This document shows positions 10,346-18,884 of a stretch of 54,619 nt of DNA, piece by piece. Source of the DNA: Halobellus rufus (GTDB taxonomy: Archaea; Halobacteriota; Halobacteria; Halobacteriales; Haloferacaceae); assembly GCF_000739575.1 (NCBI RefSeq), contig NZ_BBJO01000011.1, positions 1-54,619 on the forward strand, read 5' to 3'. Numbering within the stretch: position 1 is the first letter of the stretch; every line of letters begins with the position of its first letter. Position numbers and translations under genes: made by a program. A model generated the notes under the pieces. It saw only the letters and a program-made list of their open reading frames with translations. It was not told the origin of the DNA and ran no database searches.

Positions 10346-11419
10346 TTAGAACGCCCGCAAGTCGTCGAGAACGGCTTCGGCCGCGCCCGATGCGATGCTC
10401 TCGCGGGCCATCTCCAGGCCCTCGTCGATCGTTTCGGCGTCCTCGCGGGCGTAGATCCGGAACGCGGCGTTGAGCGCGACGGCGTCCGCGAAGTGATCGT
10501 CGCGCTCGCCGGCGAGGATCTCCTCGGTCAGACGGGCGGAGTCGCCGGCGACGTCCTCGGGGTCGACCTCCAGATCCTCGTACTCGAAGTCCATCCCGTA
10601 CTCGGGCGTCTCGATCTCGTAGTCGGTGAACTCGCCGTCGGTCCACTCGCCGACCTTCGTGTAGCCCGGTCGGATGTCGTCGTAGCCCTCCATCCCCTGG
10701 AACATCACGACGCGGTGGGGGCTCTGGCTCTCCATCTTCTCGAACGTGTCCGTGATCTTCTTCGCGAACGCGAGGTGGTAGAAGGAGCCGAGGTGGACGT
10801 CGGCCCTCGCGGGGTTGGCGATCGTCTCGACGGTGTTGACGAACGTGCGGACGCCCATCTGGTCGCGGCGCTCCCACAGCGCGTGGACGAGCGGGGCGAA
10901 CTCCGGCTGGTAGTAGAAGCCGAATCCGGTCTCGTCGACCATCGCCGCGCTCTCGACGGGGGCGAGTTCGGTTCTGATCCCCAGTTCGTCGAGGACGTGC
11001 TTGTAGGCGTCCTGCTTCTGCGTCGGCACGCGGTCGCCCGAGTGGACGACGACGGGCGTGCCCGCGCCCGCGGCGACGATGCCCGCCGCCGCGCCGAGGA
11101 TCGCGGTGTCGCCCTTGCCGTCGTAGTTCGCGCCGCAGTCGACGGGGTCGACGTCGGGCTCGGCGTAGACGACGTCCTCGGCGATGACGTCGGCGTAGGC
11201 GGCCAGTTCCTCGCTGTTGTTGTGCTTCCAGCGGTTCGCCAGCCAGAAGGCTCCGAGCGTCGTGTGGTCGGGTTCACCGGCGAGGATGCGCTCCATCGCC
11301 TCGGTCGCCTGCTCGCGCGTCATGTCCTCGGCGGACTTGACGCCCGTCCCGACGACTTCGGTCATCAGTCGTTTCAGCGGCCACTCCCCGAATTCGGCGG
11401 TCTCCGGCGCTTGCGCCAT
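10346..11419 (-). CDS. TrpD2-like anthranilate phosphoribosyltransferase paralogue
   Basis: A 357-residue protein with the TrpD architecture: an N-terminal helical domain (MTREQATEAMERILAGE), then a nucleoside-phosphorylase-type alpha/beta core. The PRPP-binding loop that reads GTGGD in true TrpD (and does so in the trpD at 33979) is replaced here by CGANYDGKGDT. It also lacks the KHGN segment. It is therefore a TrpD2-type homologue; the bacterial TrpD2 (YbiB) binds nucleic acid rather than acting in tryptophan synthesis. It is divergent from the siroheme decarboxylase at 11538, which starts 119 bases away. Confidence 0.75.
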   Translation of the reverse strand: MAQAPETAEFGEWPLKRLMTEVVGTGVKSAEDMTREQATEAMERILAGEPDHTTLGAFWLANRWKHNNSEELAAYADVIAEDVVYAEPDVDPVDCGANYDGKGDTAILGAAAGIVAAGAGTPVVVHSGDRVPTQKQDAYKHVLDELGIRTELAPVESAAMVDETGFGFYYQPEFAPLVHALWERRDQMGVRTFVNTVETIANPARADVHLGSFYHLAFAKKITDTFEKMESQSPHRVVMFQGMEGYDDIRPGYTKVGEWTDGEFTDYEIETPEYGMDFEYEDLEVDPEDVAGDSARLTEEILAGERDDHFADAVALNAAFRIYAREDAETIDEGLEMARESIASGAAEAVLDDLRAF

Positions 11420-11537
11420 ATGGTCACGGGTAGGGGTGGGACCGTCAAAAGTGGTCCGCTCGGTTCTCGATCGGCGGGAGGCTCGGCGGGAAGACGAGGC
11501 CGAAATACGTACGTTCGTCCGCGCCAACGTCGAGGTA

Positions 11538-12584
11538 ATGAGCGCACTGGAGGACGACTGGCGGACCGACCTCGACGAGATCGACGCCGCCCTCGTCGAC
11601 GAGTACCAGAGCGGCTTCCCCGTCGTCGAACGGCCGTTCCGCGTCGTCGGCGACGACCTCGGGATCAGTGAGGCGGAGGCGCTCGAACGGGTCCGTCGGC
11701 TCCGAGAGCGCGGGATCTTCCGCCGGTTCGGCGCGGTGCTGAACCCGCCCGTCATCGGTAGTTCGACGCTCGCGGCCGTCTCGGCCCCCGACGAACGGTT
11801 CGACGAGGTCGCGGAGATAATCAACGGCTACCGGCAGGTGAACCACAACTACCGCCGCGACCACGAGTGGAACATGTGGTTCGTCGTCACGGCGGCGTCG
11901 AGGGACAAACGGGACGCCATTCTCGCCGAGATCGAGGAGCGGACGGGACTGTCGGTCCTCGATCTCCCGATGCTCACCGACTACTACATCGACCTCGAGT
12001 TCCCCGTCGTCAACGACGACGCGTTCGCCCGCGAGAGCGTCGCGGCCACGGACGCGTCGGCGACGCGGATCTCCGAGGAGGCCGTCGGCGACCTGAGCGA
12101 GTTGGAGGCGAATCTGCTCGTGGAGATCCAAGACGGCTTCCCGCTGTCTGCGAGGCCGTACGCCGACGTCGCAGCGGCCATCGACGCGGACACCGCGGAA
12201 GTCATCGACGCCGTCGAGCGACTGCTCGCGGACGGCTGCATCAAGCGGATCGGCTGCGTCGTCAACCACGTCGTCACCGGCTTCGACGCGAACTGTATGG
12301 TCGTCTGGGACGTCCCCGACGACGAACTCGACGAGCGCGGCCAGTCCGCGGGCGAACTGCCCTACGTCACGCTGTGTTATCACCGTCCGCGCCGCCCCGA
12401 GCAGGACTGGGAGTACAACCTCTTCACGATGATCCACGGCCGCGAGAGCGACGCCGTCGACGCCAAGGTCGACGAACTCGCCGCCGAACACCTGCCGTTC
12501 GAGCACGAGCGGCTCTACTCGACGGAGACGCTGAAGCAGACCGGCGCGCGCTACGACGAACTCGTGAGCGCCGGGAGCGAGTGA
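11538..12584 (+). CDS. Siroheme decarboxylase, fused two-domain AhbA/AhbB type
   Basis: Decarboxylates siroheme to didecarboxysiroheme, the first committed step of the alternative (Ahb) haem pathway of archaea. The 348-residue protein is an internal duplication. Residues 1-165 and 185-348 each have an AsnC/Lrp-like winged helix (GIFRRFGAVLNP; GCIKRIGCVVNH) and a ligand-binding ferredoxin-like domain. The domain signatures are HNYRRDHEWNMWFVV in the first half and CYHRPRR with WEYNLFTM in the second. In many organisms the halves are separate ahbA and ahbB genes. Such genes were long annotated as AsnC/Lrp transcription regulators; the paired H/R and WN/WEYN motifs favour the enzyme. Confidence 0.8.
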   Translation: MSALEDDWRTDLDEIDAALVDEYQSGFPVVERPFRVVGDDLGISEAEALERVRRLRERGIFRRFGAVLNPPVIGSSTLAAVSAPDERFDEVAEIINGYRQVNHNYRRDHEWNMWFVVTAASRDKRDAILAEIEERTGLSVLDLPMLTDYYIDLEFPVVNDDAFARESVAATDASATRISEEAVGDLSELEANLLVEIQDGFPLSARPYADVAAAIDADTAEVIDAVERLLADGCIKRIGCVVNHVVTGFDANCMVVWDVPDDELDERGQSAGELPYVTLCYHRPRRPEQDWEYNLFTMIHGRESDAVDAKVDELAAEHLPFEHERLYSTETLKQTGARYDELVSAGSE

Positions 12585-12614
12585 CTGCGGGGTCGCGCAC
12601 CTCGGAGGCGAAGA

Positions 12615-12965
12615 CTACGCCACCGCGTCGTCGTCGCCGAAGCGATAGCCCGAGTAGCGGAGCAGTTCCGCGGCGCGGTCGGACTTCGCCAGCAACACGT
12701 CGCGCTCGGCGGGGAGGTCGTCGTCGATGGCCGATTCGGGGACCGCGAGCGTTCCCGAGGGGACCTCGTCGTCGCCGAGCACCGGGATGTGGCCGTTGTC
12801 GAGTTTCATCACGAGCGGCGCGTCCGTACGGAAGAGCCCCTCGTCGCCGTAGAGGTGCTCGTTCACGCGCTCGTGGTCCGCCCGCTGGATCGCGGGAACG
12901 TCCCGGTCGGCCGGTTCGACGTAGAGCCGTCCCAGGTAGTAGCTCGTGGAGAACGTTTCGAACAT
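12615..12965 (-). CDS. Conserved haloarchaeal protein (DUF5802-like)
   Basis: A 116-residue acidic soluble protein starting MFETFSTSYYLGRLYVEP. A central LVMKLDNGHIPVLGDDEVP looks like a small beta-rich core. I believe this is the haloarchaeal DUF5802 family, from memory of its FSxxYYLGRLYVEP start. No function is known. It is convergent with the siroheme decarboxylase (30 bases between the stops). Confidence 0.7.
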   Translation of the reverse strand: MFETFSTSYYLGRLYVEPADRDVPAIQRADHERVNEHLYGDEGLFRTDAPLVMKLDNGHIPVLGDDEVPSGTLAVPESAIDDDLPAERDVLLAKSDRAAELLRYSGYRFGDDDAVA

Positions 12966-13076
12966 CTGTGCGAGATGTTCTCACACACAGTCGGCAATAA
13001 GTCTTTCCGGCAAACTTCAAATGGAAGCGCAATCAGCGCGATCGCCGTGCGGGGTCGGGTCTGGCGGCGCTCGCAC

Positions 13077-13415
13077 TCACTCCTCGCCGTGGGTCGCCGC
13101 GGTCATCGCCCAGACCGCGGTGAGGCCGAGCGCGGCCGCCGGGAGCAGCGGGAGGACGAGCAGAGAGACGATGTAGGGGATGCCGAGCGCGGAGAGGACG
13201 CCCGGCCGGACGTAGATGATTCCCGGGATCACGAGCGTACAGAGGACGAGCACGCCGACGAGGACCCACCCGCGCGCGCCGAAGCCGTCGGTCGTCGCGT
13301 CCGACGCCGAACCGCTGGACGCCTCCGACTCGGGTGCGTCCCCCGTGGCGGCCGCTCCGGTCTCCGAATCGAGGTCGCCCGGGCGGTGCACGTATCCGGC
13401 GTCGTCAGAGCTCAC
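13077..13415 (-). CDS. Small two-helix membrane protein
   Basis: A 112-residue protein. The first 45 residues are acidic and Ser/Ala-rich. Two hydrophobic segments follow (about 50-68 and 75-103), predicting two membrane helices with a short loop containing YVRPG. It starts at a GTG (13415) that overlaps the end of the upstream oxidoreductase gene by 11 bases, so the two are probably cotranscribed. No family recognised. Confidence 0.6.
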   Translation of the reverse strand: MSSDDAGYVHRPGDLDSETGAAATGDAPESEASSGSASDATTDGFGARGWVLVGVLVLCTLVIPGIIYVRPGVLSALGIPYIVSLLVLPLLPAAALGLTAVWAMTAATHGEE

Positions 13416-14454
13416 TGTCTGGGATTACGACCACTTTGCCAAAGCCCTCACGGTTCTCGATGATCTCGTGGGCGCGCGCGGTCTCGCTCATCGGCAGCGT
13501 CTCCCGTATGCGCGGCTCGAAGACGCCGTCCCAGACGAGTCCGAGCACTTCCTCGGCCTGCTCGGGCGTCGCCATCGTCGAGCCGATGACCTCCAACTGA
13601 TCGAAGAAGATCCGGTTCAACGCGGCGTCGGGGTTCGGTCCCGTCGTCGCCCCGCAGGTGACGTATCGACCGCCCTTCCGGAGGCACTTCAGCGAGTCGC
13701 CGTACGTGGCTTCCCCGACGTGGTCGACGACGACGTCGACGCCGCGCCCGTCAGTCAGGTCGTAGACTGCGTCGACGAGGGGCGCCTCCTCGTAGTTGAT
13801 CCCGTGGTCGGCCCCGCAGTCGGCAGCGTAGTCGAGCTTTTCGGCCGAGGACGCGGTCGCGTACACCTCACAGCCGGCGTAGTCGGCGATCTGCACCGCG
13901 GCGTGGCCGACGCCGCCCGATGCCCCCTGGACCAGCACCCGCTCGCCCGCCCGCACGTCGGCTCTGTGGATCAGCATCCGCCACGCCGTCTGGAAGACGA
14001 GCGAGACCGATCCGGCGACCTCCCAGGGGACGTGTTCCGGCACGGGAACGAGGTTCTCGGCGGGCACGGCAGCGTACTCCGAGTGGACGCCCCGGGAGTC
14101 CTCGCCGATGATCCCGAAGCCCGCGGCCAGCGTCGGATCGTCGCGACGCGGGAACTCGGACCCGCCGCCTTCCTCCTCGACGGTTCCCGCCAGCAGCGTC
14201 ACGCGGTCGCCCGGCGACACGCGCGTCACGTCCGCGCCGACCTCGGTGACGACGCCGGCCATATCGCTCCCGGGAATGTGCGGGAACGGGAGGTCGAGTC
14301 CGGGGAGCCCCCGGCGCGTCCAGACGTCCAAGTGGTTCAACGCGCCGGCCTTCACGTCCACGAGCGCCTCGTCGCGACCGACGTCCGGATCGGGAAACTC
14401 GCCGTACTCGATGACGTCGCGTCCGCCGTGTTCCGCGAACTGAACGGCTTTCAT
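13405..14454 (-). CDS. Zinc-type alcohol dehydrogenase / quinone oxidoreductase family protein
   Basis: A 349-residue medium-chain dehydrogenase/reductase. The N-terminal GroES-like domain has GALNHLDVWTRRG and the HIPGSDMAGVV segment. The Rossmann domain has VLVQGASGGVGHAAVQIA, the NADP(H)-binding glycine-rich loop. The structural-zinc cysteine cluster of classical alcohol dehydrogenases is absent. Likely it reduces quinones or activated alkenes with NADPH; the substrate is not readable. It starts at ATG 14454; the 13-kb-wide open frame beyond it is only a shadow of dnaJ. Confidence 0.85.
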   Translation of the reverse strand: MKAVQFAEHGGRDVIEYGEFPDPDVGRDEALVDVKAGALNHLDVWTRRGLPGLDLPFPHIPGSDMAGVVTEVGADVTRVSPGDRVTLLAGTVEEEGGGSEFPRRDDPTLAAGFGIIGEDSRGVHSEYAAVPAENLVPVPEHVPWEVAGSVSLVFQTAWRMLIHRADVRAGERVLVQGASGGVGHAAVQIADYAGCEVYATASSAEKLDYAADCGADHGINYEEAPLVDAVYDLTDGRGVDVVVDHVGEATYGDSLKCLRKGGRYVTCGATTGPNPDAALNRIFFDQLEVIGSTMATPEQAEEVLGLVWDGVFEPRIRETLPMSETARAHEIIENREGFGKVVVIPDSEL

Positions 14455-14583
14455 ACCACCTTCTCGTCTGGACCACACAAAAGCGCGGGGGGGACAGAAC
14501 GCAGTCTGTCTCTGCGCCTCTCGCCCCGTCGTCCACGACCCGTTCCGTTGAAGTAGCTCAACCGTGTAGGACTCCGACAACGA

Positions 14584-15753
14584 ATGAGCGAGGACTTCTA
14601 CGACGTCCTCGGCGTCTCCCGAGACGCCAGCGAGGACGAGATCAAGCAGGCCTACCGGAAGAAGGCGGCCGAGTATCATCCCGACGTCTCCGAGGAGGCC
14701 GACGCCGAGGAGAAATTCAAGAAGGTCAAGAAGGCCAAGGAGGTCCTCACCGACGACGAGAAGCGCCAGATGTACGACCAACTGGGCCACGAGCGGTTCG
14801 AGCAGGCCGAAAAGCGCGGCGGCGTCGGTGGCGGCGGCGCGGGCGGCCGCGGCCAGGGCAACCCCTTCGGGGGGATGGGCGGAATGGGCGGCGGTCAGGG
14901 CAGCCCCTTCGACGACATCTTCAGCCAGTTCTTCGGCGGCGGTCAGGGCGGCGGCCGACAGCGAAACCGCCCCCGACAGGGCCAGAACATCCGCACGCAG
15001 GTCACGCTGGACCTCGAAGAGGTCTACGAGGGCGTCGAAAAGCAGTTCACGATCACTCGCCCGGAGGAGTGTTCGGAGTGCGACGGCCGCGGCCACCCCG
15101 CCGACGCCGACGTCAACACCTGCCCGGAGTGCAACGGCCAGGGACAGACGACGACCGTCCGCGACACGCCGCTCGGCCGCGTCCAGCAGACGCAGACGTG
15201 CCGTCGCTGCGAGGGGACCGGAGAGACCTACAGCGAGACGTGTTCGGTCTGCGGCGGCGACGGCATCACCCGCGAGGAGGCGACGCTGACCGTCGACATC
15301 CCCGCGGGCATCCGCAGCGGACAGACGCTCCGGATGGAACGGGAGGGCGCGCCCGGCGAGAACGGTGGCCCGAAGGGCGACCTGCTCATCGACGTCGAGG
15401 TCCGCGATCACGACGAGTTCACGCGTGACGGCGACGACCTCTACCACCAGCATCCCATCTCGTTCCCCAAGGCGGTCTTCGGCGCGACCGTCGAGATCCC
15501 GACCGTCGACGGCACGACGGAACTTGAGATCCCCGCCGGCACCCAGAGCGGCGAGGAGTTCCGGATCCGCAGCGAGGGGATGCCGCACCTCCGCGGTCGT
15601 GGCCACGGCGACCTCTACGTGCAGGTGCAGGTCGTCACGCCCGAGAGCCTCAACGAGGAGCAGAAGGAGGCGCTCGAAGCGTTCGCCGAGGCGGGCGGCG
15701 AGGAGGTCGACGTCACCGAGGGGTTCTTCGAGAAGATCAAGAACTCGCTCTAG
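14584..15753 (+). CDS. dnaJ: Chaperone protein DnaJ
   Basis: Hsp40 co-chaperone that delivers clients to DnaK and stimulates its ATPase. The 389-residue protein has all classical parts: a J domain at 1-70 with HPD at 32-34, a long Gly-rich linker (about 79-130), and four zinc-binding repeats (CSECDGRG, CPECNGQG, CRRCEGTG, CSVCGGDG) between residues 163 and 227. The C-terminal substrate-binding domain follows. dnaK and grpE are not adjacent in this window. It ends in a strong hairpin region shared with the convergent cupin gene. Confidence 0.97.
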   Translation: MSEDFYDVLGVSRDASEDEIKQAYRKKAAEYHPDVSEEADAEEKFKKVKKAKEVLTDDEKRQMYDQLGHERFEQAEKRGGVGGGGAGGRGQGNPFGGMGGMGGGQGSPFDDIFSQFFGGGQGGGRQRNRPRQGQNIRTQVTLDLEEVYEGVEKQFTITRPEECSECDGRGHPADADVNTCPECNGQGQTTTVRDTPLGRVQQTQTCRRCEGTGETYSETCSVCGGDGITREEATLTVDIPAGIRSGQTLRMEREGAPGENGGPKGDLLIDVEVRDHDEFTRDGDDLYHQHPISFPKAVFGATVEIPTVDGTTELEIPAGTQSGEEFRIRSEGMPHLRGRGHGDLYVQVQVVTPESLNEEQKEALEAFAEAGGEEVDVTEGFFEKIKNSL

Positions 15754-15770
15754 CCACCCACCTTTTTACT

Positions 15771-15797
15771 GCGGAGGGGTCCTGTGGACCCCTCCGC
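15771..15797. terminator. Bidirectional terminator-like hairpin between dnaJ and cupin gene
   Basis: A perfect 12-base inverted repeat, GCGGAGGGGTCC / GGACCCCTCCGC, with a 3-base TGT loop, lies 18 bases after the dnaJ stop and is preceded by CCTTTTTACT. A second, imperfect palindrome of CGCGAG units follows at about 15823-15851. The two flanking genes converge here. Archaeal termination mostly depends on T-runs, so the hairpin's role in termination is inferred. Confidence 0.5.
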
Positions 15798-15935
15798 GCG
15801 AAAACTTGGTGGGAAAAACACCCCGCGAGACTCGCGAACGCGAGCCTCGCGGTTCAACTTGCTTGTGTTCTCCGCCTCCGCACAGCCCCGCTCCGCTTCT
15901 GTGACCGCCCTCGCGTCTAGACCGGCGTAGATACC

Positions 15936-16322
15936 TCACCCCTCGTCGTCGACGACGTAGGAACCGAAGTCGTCGACCGTCCCGACCGGCGGCGCGCCGA
16001 AAGCGAGCCAGACGTGCGTCGCGTCGTCCGTGCGGTTCAGCAGATTCCGGACCGTGTCGGGATGGACGCGCACGACACTGCCTTGGGAGACGTCGTGTAC
16101 GTCGCCCTCGATCGAGATCTGGCCGTCGGTCATCGCGACGAACACCTCCTCCTGCCCATCGTGAGTGTGCGGCGTCGTCACCTCGCCCGGCTCGACGATC
16201 ACCTGATTCACCCTGACCTCGGTCGCGCCGAGGCGGTCCGTCAGTTTGCGCACGGCGGTCTCGCAGGTGTTGAACTGGTCTTTCGGCACGTCCTCGGGAT
16301 CGACGACGCTGAACTCCGCCAT
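15936..16322 (-). CDS. Cupin domain protein
   Basis: A 128-residue single-domain cupin. Motif 1 reads PHTHDGQEEVFVAMTDGQ (H-x-H with E, the metal ligands) and motif 2 is the VHPDTVRNLL region. Such proteins bind a divalent metal and a small ligand or catalyse simple isomerisations or dioxygenations; the ligand is not readable. It is divergent from a second cupin gene at 16432 with about 109 bases between starts, suggesting shared regulation. Confidence 0.85.
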   Translation of the reverse strand: MAEFSVVDPEDVPKDQFNTCETAVRKLTDRLGATEVRVNQVIVEPGEVTTPHTHDGQEEVFVAMTDGQISIEGDVHDVSQGSVVRVHPDTVRNLLNRTDDATHVWLAFGAPPVGTVDDFGSYVVDDEG

Positions 16323-16431
16323 AACCGAAGCAGGCGGACGACCCGTGTTAATTGTTCGCTCACCGGACACCGCACGGAACACGTCACACCGACCCACACT
16401 TTCACGTACCGTTCGGACGTACCGACACGCG

Positions 16432-16749
16432 ATGTCGTACACGAAAGCCAGCGTTGCCGAAGGCGACGAGAAGGCCCCCGGAATGCACTTTATGCGCGAG
16501 GCGCTCGACTGCGAGAACCTCGGTTTCACCGTCCTCGACGCCGAGGCGGGCTGGTCGGGGATGGAGCACGACCACGCCGGCGACGACCACGAGGAGGTGT
16601 ACTACCTCGTCGAGGGCACCGCGACGATCGAAGTCGACGGCAACGAGGTCCCGATGGACGCCGGGGAGGCCGTCCGCGTGGCTCCCGATGCGACCCGGAC
16701 GCTCAGCGCCTCCGAGTCCAGCACCTTCGTCGTCGTCGGCGCTCCCTGA
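16432..16749 (+). CDS. Cupin domain protein
   Basis: A 105-residue cupin. HDHAGDDHEEVYYLVEGT gives the metal-binding HxH...E of motif 1, and RVAPDATRTL supplies motif 2, in which the usual histidine appears replaced. It is divergent from and partly similar to the cupin at 15936 but clearly not a recent copy. The start at 16432 is preceded by a short gap suited to a leaderless transcript. Role unknown. Confidence 0.85.
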   Translation: MSYTKASVAEGDEKAPGMHFMREALDCENLGFTVLDAEAGWSGMEHDHAGDDHEEVYYLVEGTATIEVDGNEVPMDAGEAVRVAPDATRTLSASESSTFVVVGAP

Positions 16750-16816
16750 CACTGATTACTAGAGGGTCCCGCGCGGAGCCGACGGCGTTTTTTCGCGTCG
16801 CCGCCCACTGGACTGT

Positions 16817-17554
16817 ATGACCGCCGACCCCGACGCAGACCAAGCGCCCGGTTCCGGTTCAGCGCCCGCGTCCGATTCAGCGTCCGATCCGTCCGCGGAG
16901 TTTCCCCCGGCGTGTCGCGATCCGGAGGTCGTCGCGGCCCTCGTCGACCGCGACCGACGAACCTCCGGGACCGCACTGCGCGCGGACGGTCCCGGTCGCT
17001 CCTACAGCTACCGCGAGTTCGTCACGACCTCGTACAAGGCCGGCAACGTCCTCCGGTACCTCGGCGTCCGCCCGGGCGACGAGGTGCTCGTCGTTCCGAG
17101 GGGGCTTCCGGAACCGGTACTCGCGTTCTTCGGCGCGGCGCAGTTGGGCGCGGTGACCCGCTTCGCCGACGACGTCGACGGGTCCCCGCCGCGCGTCGTC
17201 GTCGCGCCCGCCGCGCGCGAAGGCGACTTCGACCTCCCGCCGGGCCACCGCCTCGCCGTCTACGGCGACCGACCCGAGTCGGCCACGACCACTCACTGGG
17301 AGAGCGAGGTGTGGAGCGAGAACCCCGCCGTCCACCCCGTCGACGTCGAGGGCTCGGATCCGCTGCTCGCGACCGGAGACGAGACGGTCACGCACGCCGG
17401 AGCGCTCGCTGCGGCGTCAGACGTCGCTGATGACGGGGATCTCAGACCGGGCATCGAGTCCGTCGTCGACGGCCCGCTCACCGACGCCGACGTCGCCGTC
17501 TCGGGACTGCTCGCGCCGATCCTCGCGGGCGGAACGATCGTCTTTCCCGACTGA
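16817..17554 (+). CDS. Short AMP-binding (acyl-CoA synthetase-like) protein
   Basis: A 245-residue protein resembling only the N-terminal subdomain of acyl/acetyl-CoA synthetases. It has SYREFVTTSYKAGNVLRYLGV, GDEVLVVPRGLPEPVLAFFGAAQLGAV and a final VSGLLAPILAGGTIVFPD. The adenylate-forming P-loop (usually SSGTTGxPK) and the C-terminal lid are missing. Since the ORF opens and closes cleanly, this looks like a stand-alone short family found in haloarchaea rather than a fresh truncation. Catalysis of a full ligase reaction is unlikely. The first 30 residues are a disordered, Ser/Asp/Ala-rich tail. Confidence 0.65.
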   Translation: MTADPDADQAPGSGSAPASDSASDPSAEFPPACRDPEVVAALVDRDRRTSGTALRADGPGRSYSYREFVTTSYKAGNVLRYLGVRPGDEVLVVPRGLPEPVLAFFGAAQLGAVTRFADDVDGSPPRVVVAPAAREGDFDLPPGHRLAVYGDRPESATTTHWESEVWSENPAVHPVDVEGSDPLLATGDETVTHAGALAAASDVADDGDLRPGIESVVDGPLTDADVAVSGLLAPILAGGTIVFPD

Positions 17555-17656
17555 CCGGCGGCCAGTTGTGTCGTCCGAGAATGGATTCGGTCCCGACAGT
17601 TCCCGTCGACGGAAGTGACAACAAAACCTAAGATTCTCAGCGGCCTACGTTCCGGT

Positions 17657-17857
17657 ATGTTCCTCAGAGCGATCGCGTTCGTGATCGGCGTCCTCGAAGT
17701 GGCCTTCACGCGGCCGTTCGTGGATTACTGGATGGACCTCGCGGCGGTCGACGACGACGTCGAACTCCACTCGTGGGTGTACACCGTCGCTCGAATCGAG
17801 GGCTTCGTGTTCGTCCTCTGGGCGCTGAGCGGTTGCCGCTCGCGGGCGAGCGAGTGA
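17657..17857 (+). CDS. Small membrane-associated hypothetical protein
   Basis: A 66-residue protein with two hydrophobic stretches (FLRAIAFVIGVLEVAF near the start and RIEGFVFVLWALSG near the end), predicting two membrane helices joined by an acidic loop. I chose ATG 17657 because an AAAACCTAAG TATA-like element lies about 30 bases upstream. Family not recognised. Confidence 0.6.
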   Translation: MFLRAIAFVIGVLEVAFTRPFVDYWMDLAAVDDDVELHSWVYTVARIEGFVFVLWALSGCRSRASE

Positions 17858-17920
17858 TCGCCTGCGACGCACCGGGTCGAAACCGAGGGCTCCTTGTGGG
17901 GCGGCGCTCGTGTACCTCGT

Positions 17921-18367
17921 ATGAGCTTGGAGGTCACCGTCGCCGTCCCGTTCAAACAGCAGGGGACGACACGGCTCGGCGAGGGCGAGTTCGTCGTCGC
18001 GCTCTCTTTGGACCGGAACTGGTTCTCGCCGGATCAGGCCAAGCGTCTCATCGACGTGGCGGCGGGCCGGGGGTTGCTCGCGCGCGAGGACGGCGACGTC
18101 GTCGCGCAGTTCGACCCGCCGTCGGTGACCGTCCCCGACGAGTACGAGCCCGACCAGTCGATCCTGCGCGAGCAGTCGGCGTTCGAGCGCATCCTCGACG
18201 CGCTCGTCGCCGCCGGTTGCGACAAACAGGAGGCCGTCGCCGACGTGAACGAGCGGCAGCGACGACTCGGTATCTCCGTCGAGGCGGCCGCAGCGCTGTA
18301 CGCTCGCGAGCGGGGCGTCGACGTCGGTGACGCCGTCGAGCGAGCGAAGGCGACGTTCGAGGAGTGA
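17921..18367 (+). CDS. DUF2240 family protein
   Basis: A 148-residue protein. The N-terminal SLEVTVAVPFKQQGTTRLGEGEFVVALSLDRNWF followed by DQAKRLIDVAAGRGLL matches the archaeal DUF2240 family as I remember it. The first half reads like a winged-helix: LGEGEFVVALSLDRNW, then helices, then a short beta hairpin around EDGDVVAQF. The second half is helical and acidic. The family has no established function; nucleic-acid binding is possible. It stands alone on the plus strand. Confidence 0.75.
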   Translation: MSLEVTVAVPFKQQGTTRLGEGEFVVALSLDRNWFSPDQAKRLIDVAAGRGLLAREDGDVVAQFDPPSVTVPDEYEPDQSILREQSAFERILDALVAAGCDKQEAVADVNERQRRLGISVEAAAALYARERGVDVGDAVERAKATFEE

Positions 18368-18476
18368 AGGAGTGGACGACCCGGTCGAGCTACCGCTCCG
18401 AACCGATCGGACTACCGCTCCGCGCAGCGCGAGACGCGAACGGAGCGCTCTTTTCGTCGGGTCTCGATGACCCGGT

Positions 18477-18884
18477 ATGGTGGAAGAGCGACTGACCGAC
18501 GGCCGCCGGATCGCGCAGTTTCTCGCCTCGGAGGTGACGGGCCACGGGGACGACCTCGGGTCGCTCGTCGTCTCCGACGCCGACCCCGACGTCGAGCCGA
18601 CGCCCGAAGGCGCGTTCGCTTACGGGATCGAACGGCGCGCGGGAGAGGACGGTGCCACCGCGACGCGCGTCGCGTCGGTGTACGTCCAGCCCGACCGCGT
18701 CCGCGTCGATTTCGAACGGGCCGTCGACGACGTCGCCGACGCCGCGAGCGAGGCGGGCCTGCGTGTCCGGCCGAAAGCGGTCGACCCGCCGCGGACGCTC
18801 GTGTTCGTCGAGGACGGCGCGCAGGTGAAGTGGCTCCTGCCGGCGCTCCGGGCGGTCGCGGCCGACCCGGAGACCGAACCGTAG
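18477..18884 (+). CDS. Conserved hypothetical protein
   Basis: A 135-residue acidic protein with no family I can name. The pattern is an N-terminal helix (RRIAQFLASEVT), a stretch of alternating strands (AFAYGIERRAG, VASVYVQPDRVRVDF) and a C-terminal strand-helix (LVFVEDGAQVKWLLPALRAV). It ends at 18884, directly abutting the stop codon of the convergent HAD gene with no base between, so 3' ends must overlap. Composition matches its chromosomal neighbours. Confidence 0.65.
   Translation: MVEERLTDGRRIAQFLASEVTGHGDDLGSLVVSDADPDVEPTPEGAFAYGIERRAGEDGATATRVASVYVQPDRVRVDFERAVDDVADAASEAGLRVRPKAVDPPRTLVFVEDGAQVKWLLPALRAVAADPETEP

Noticed and set aside
13405..15606. 733-codon minus-strand frame joining the oxidoreductase to a long N-terminal part
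   Set aside because: The extra N-terminal part is the antisense of dnaJ, with low-complexity Ala/Leu/Val/Arg composition; the real gene starts at 14454.
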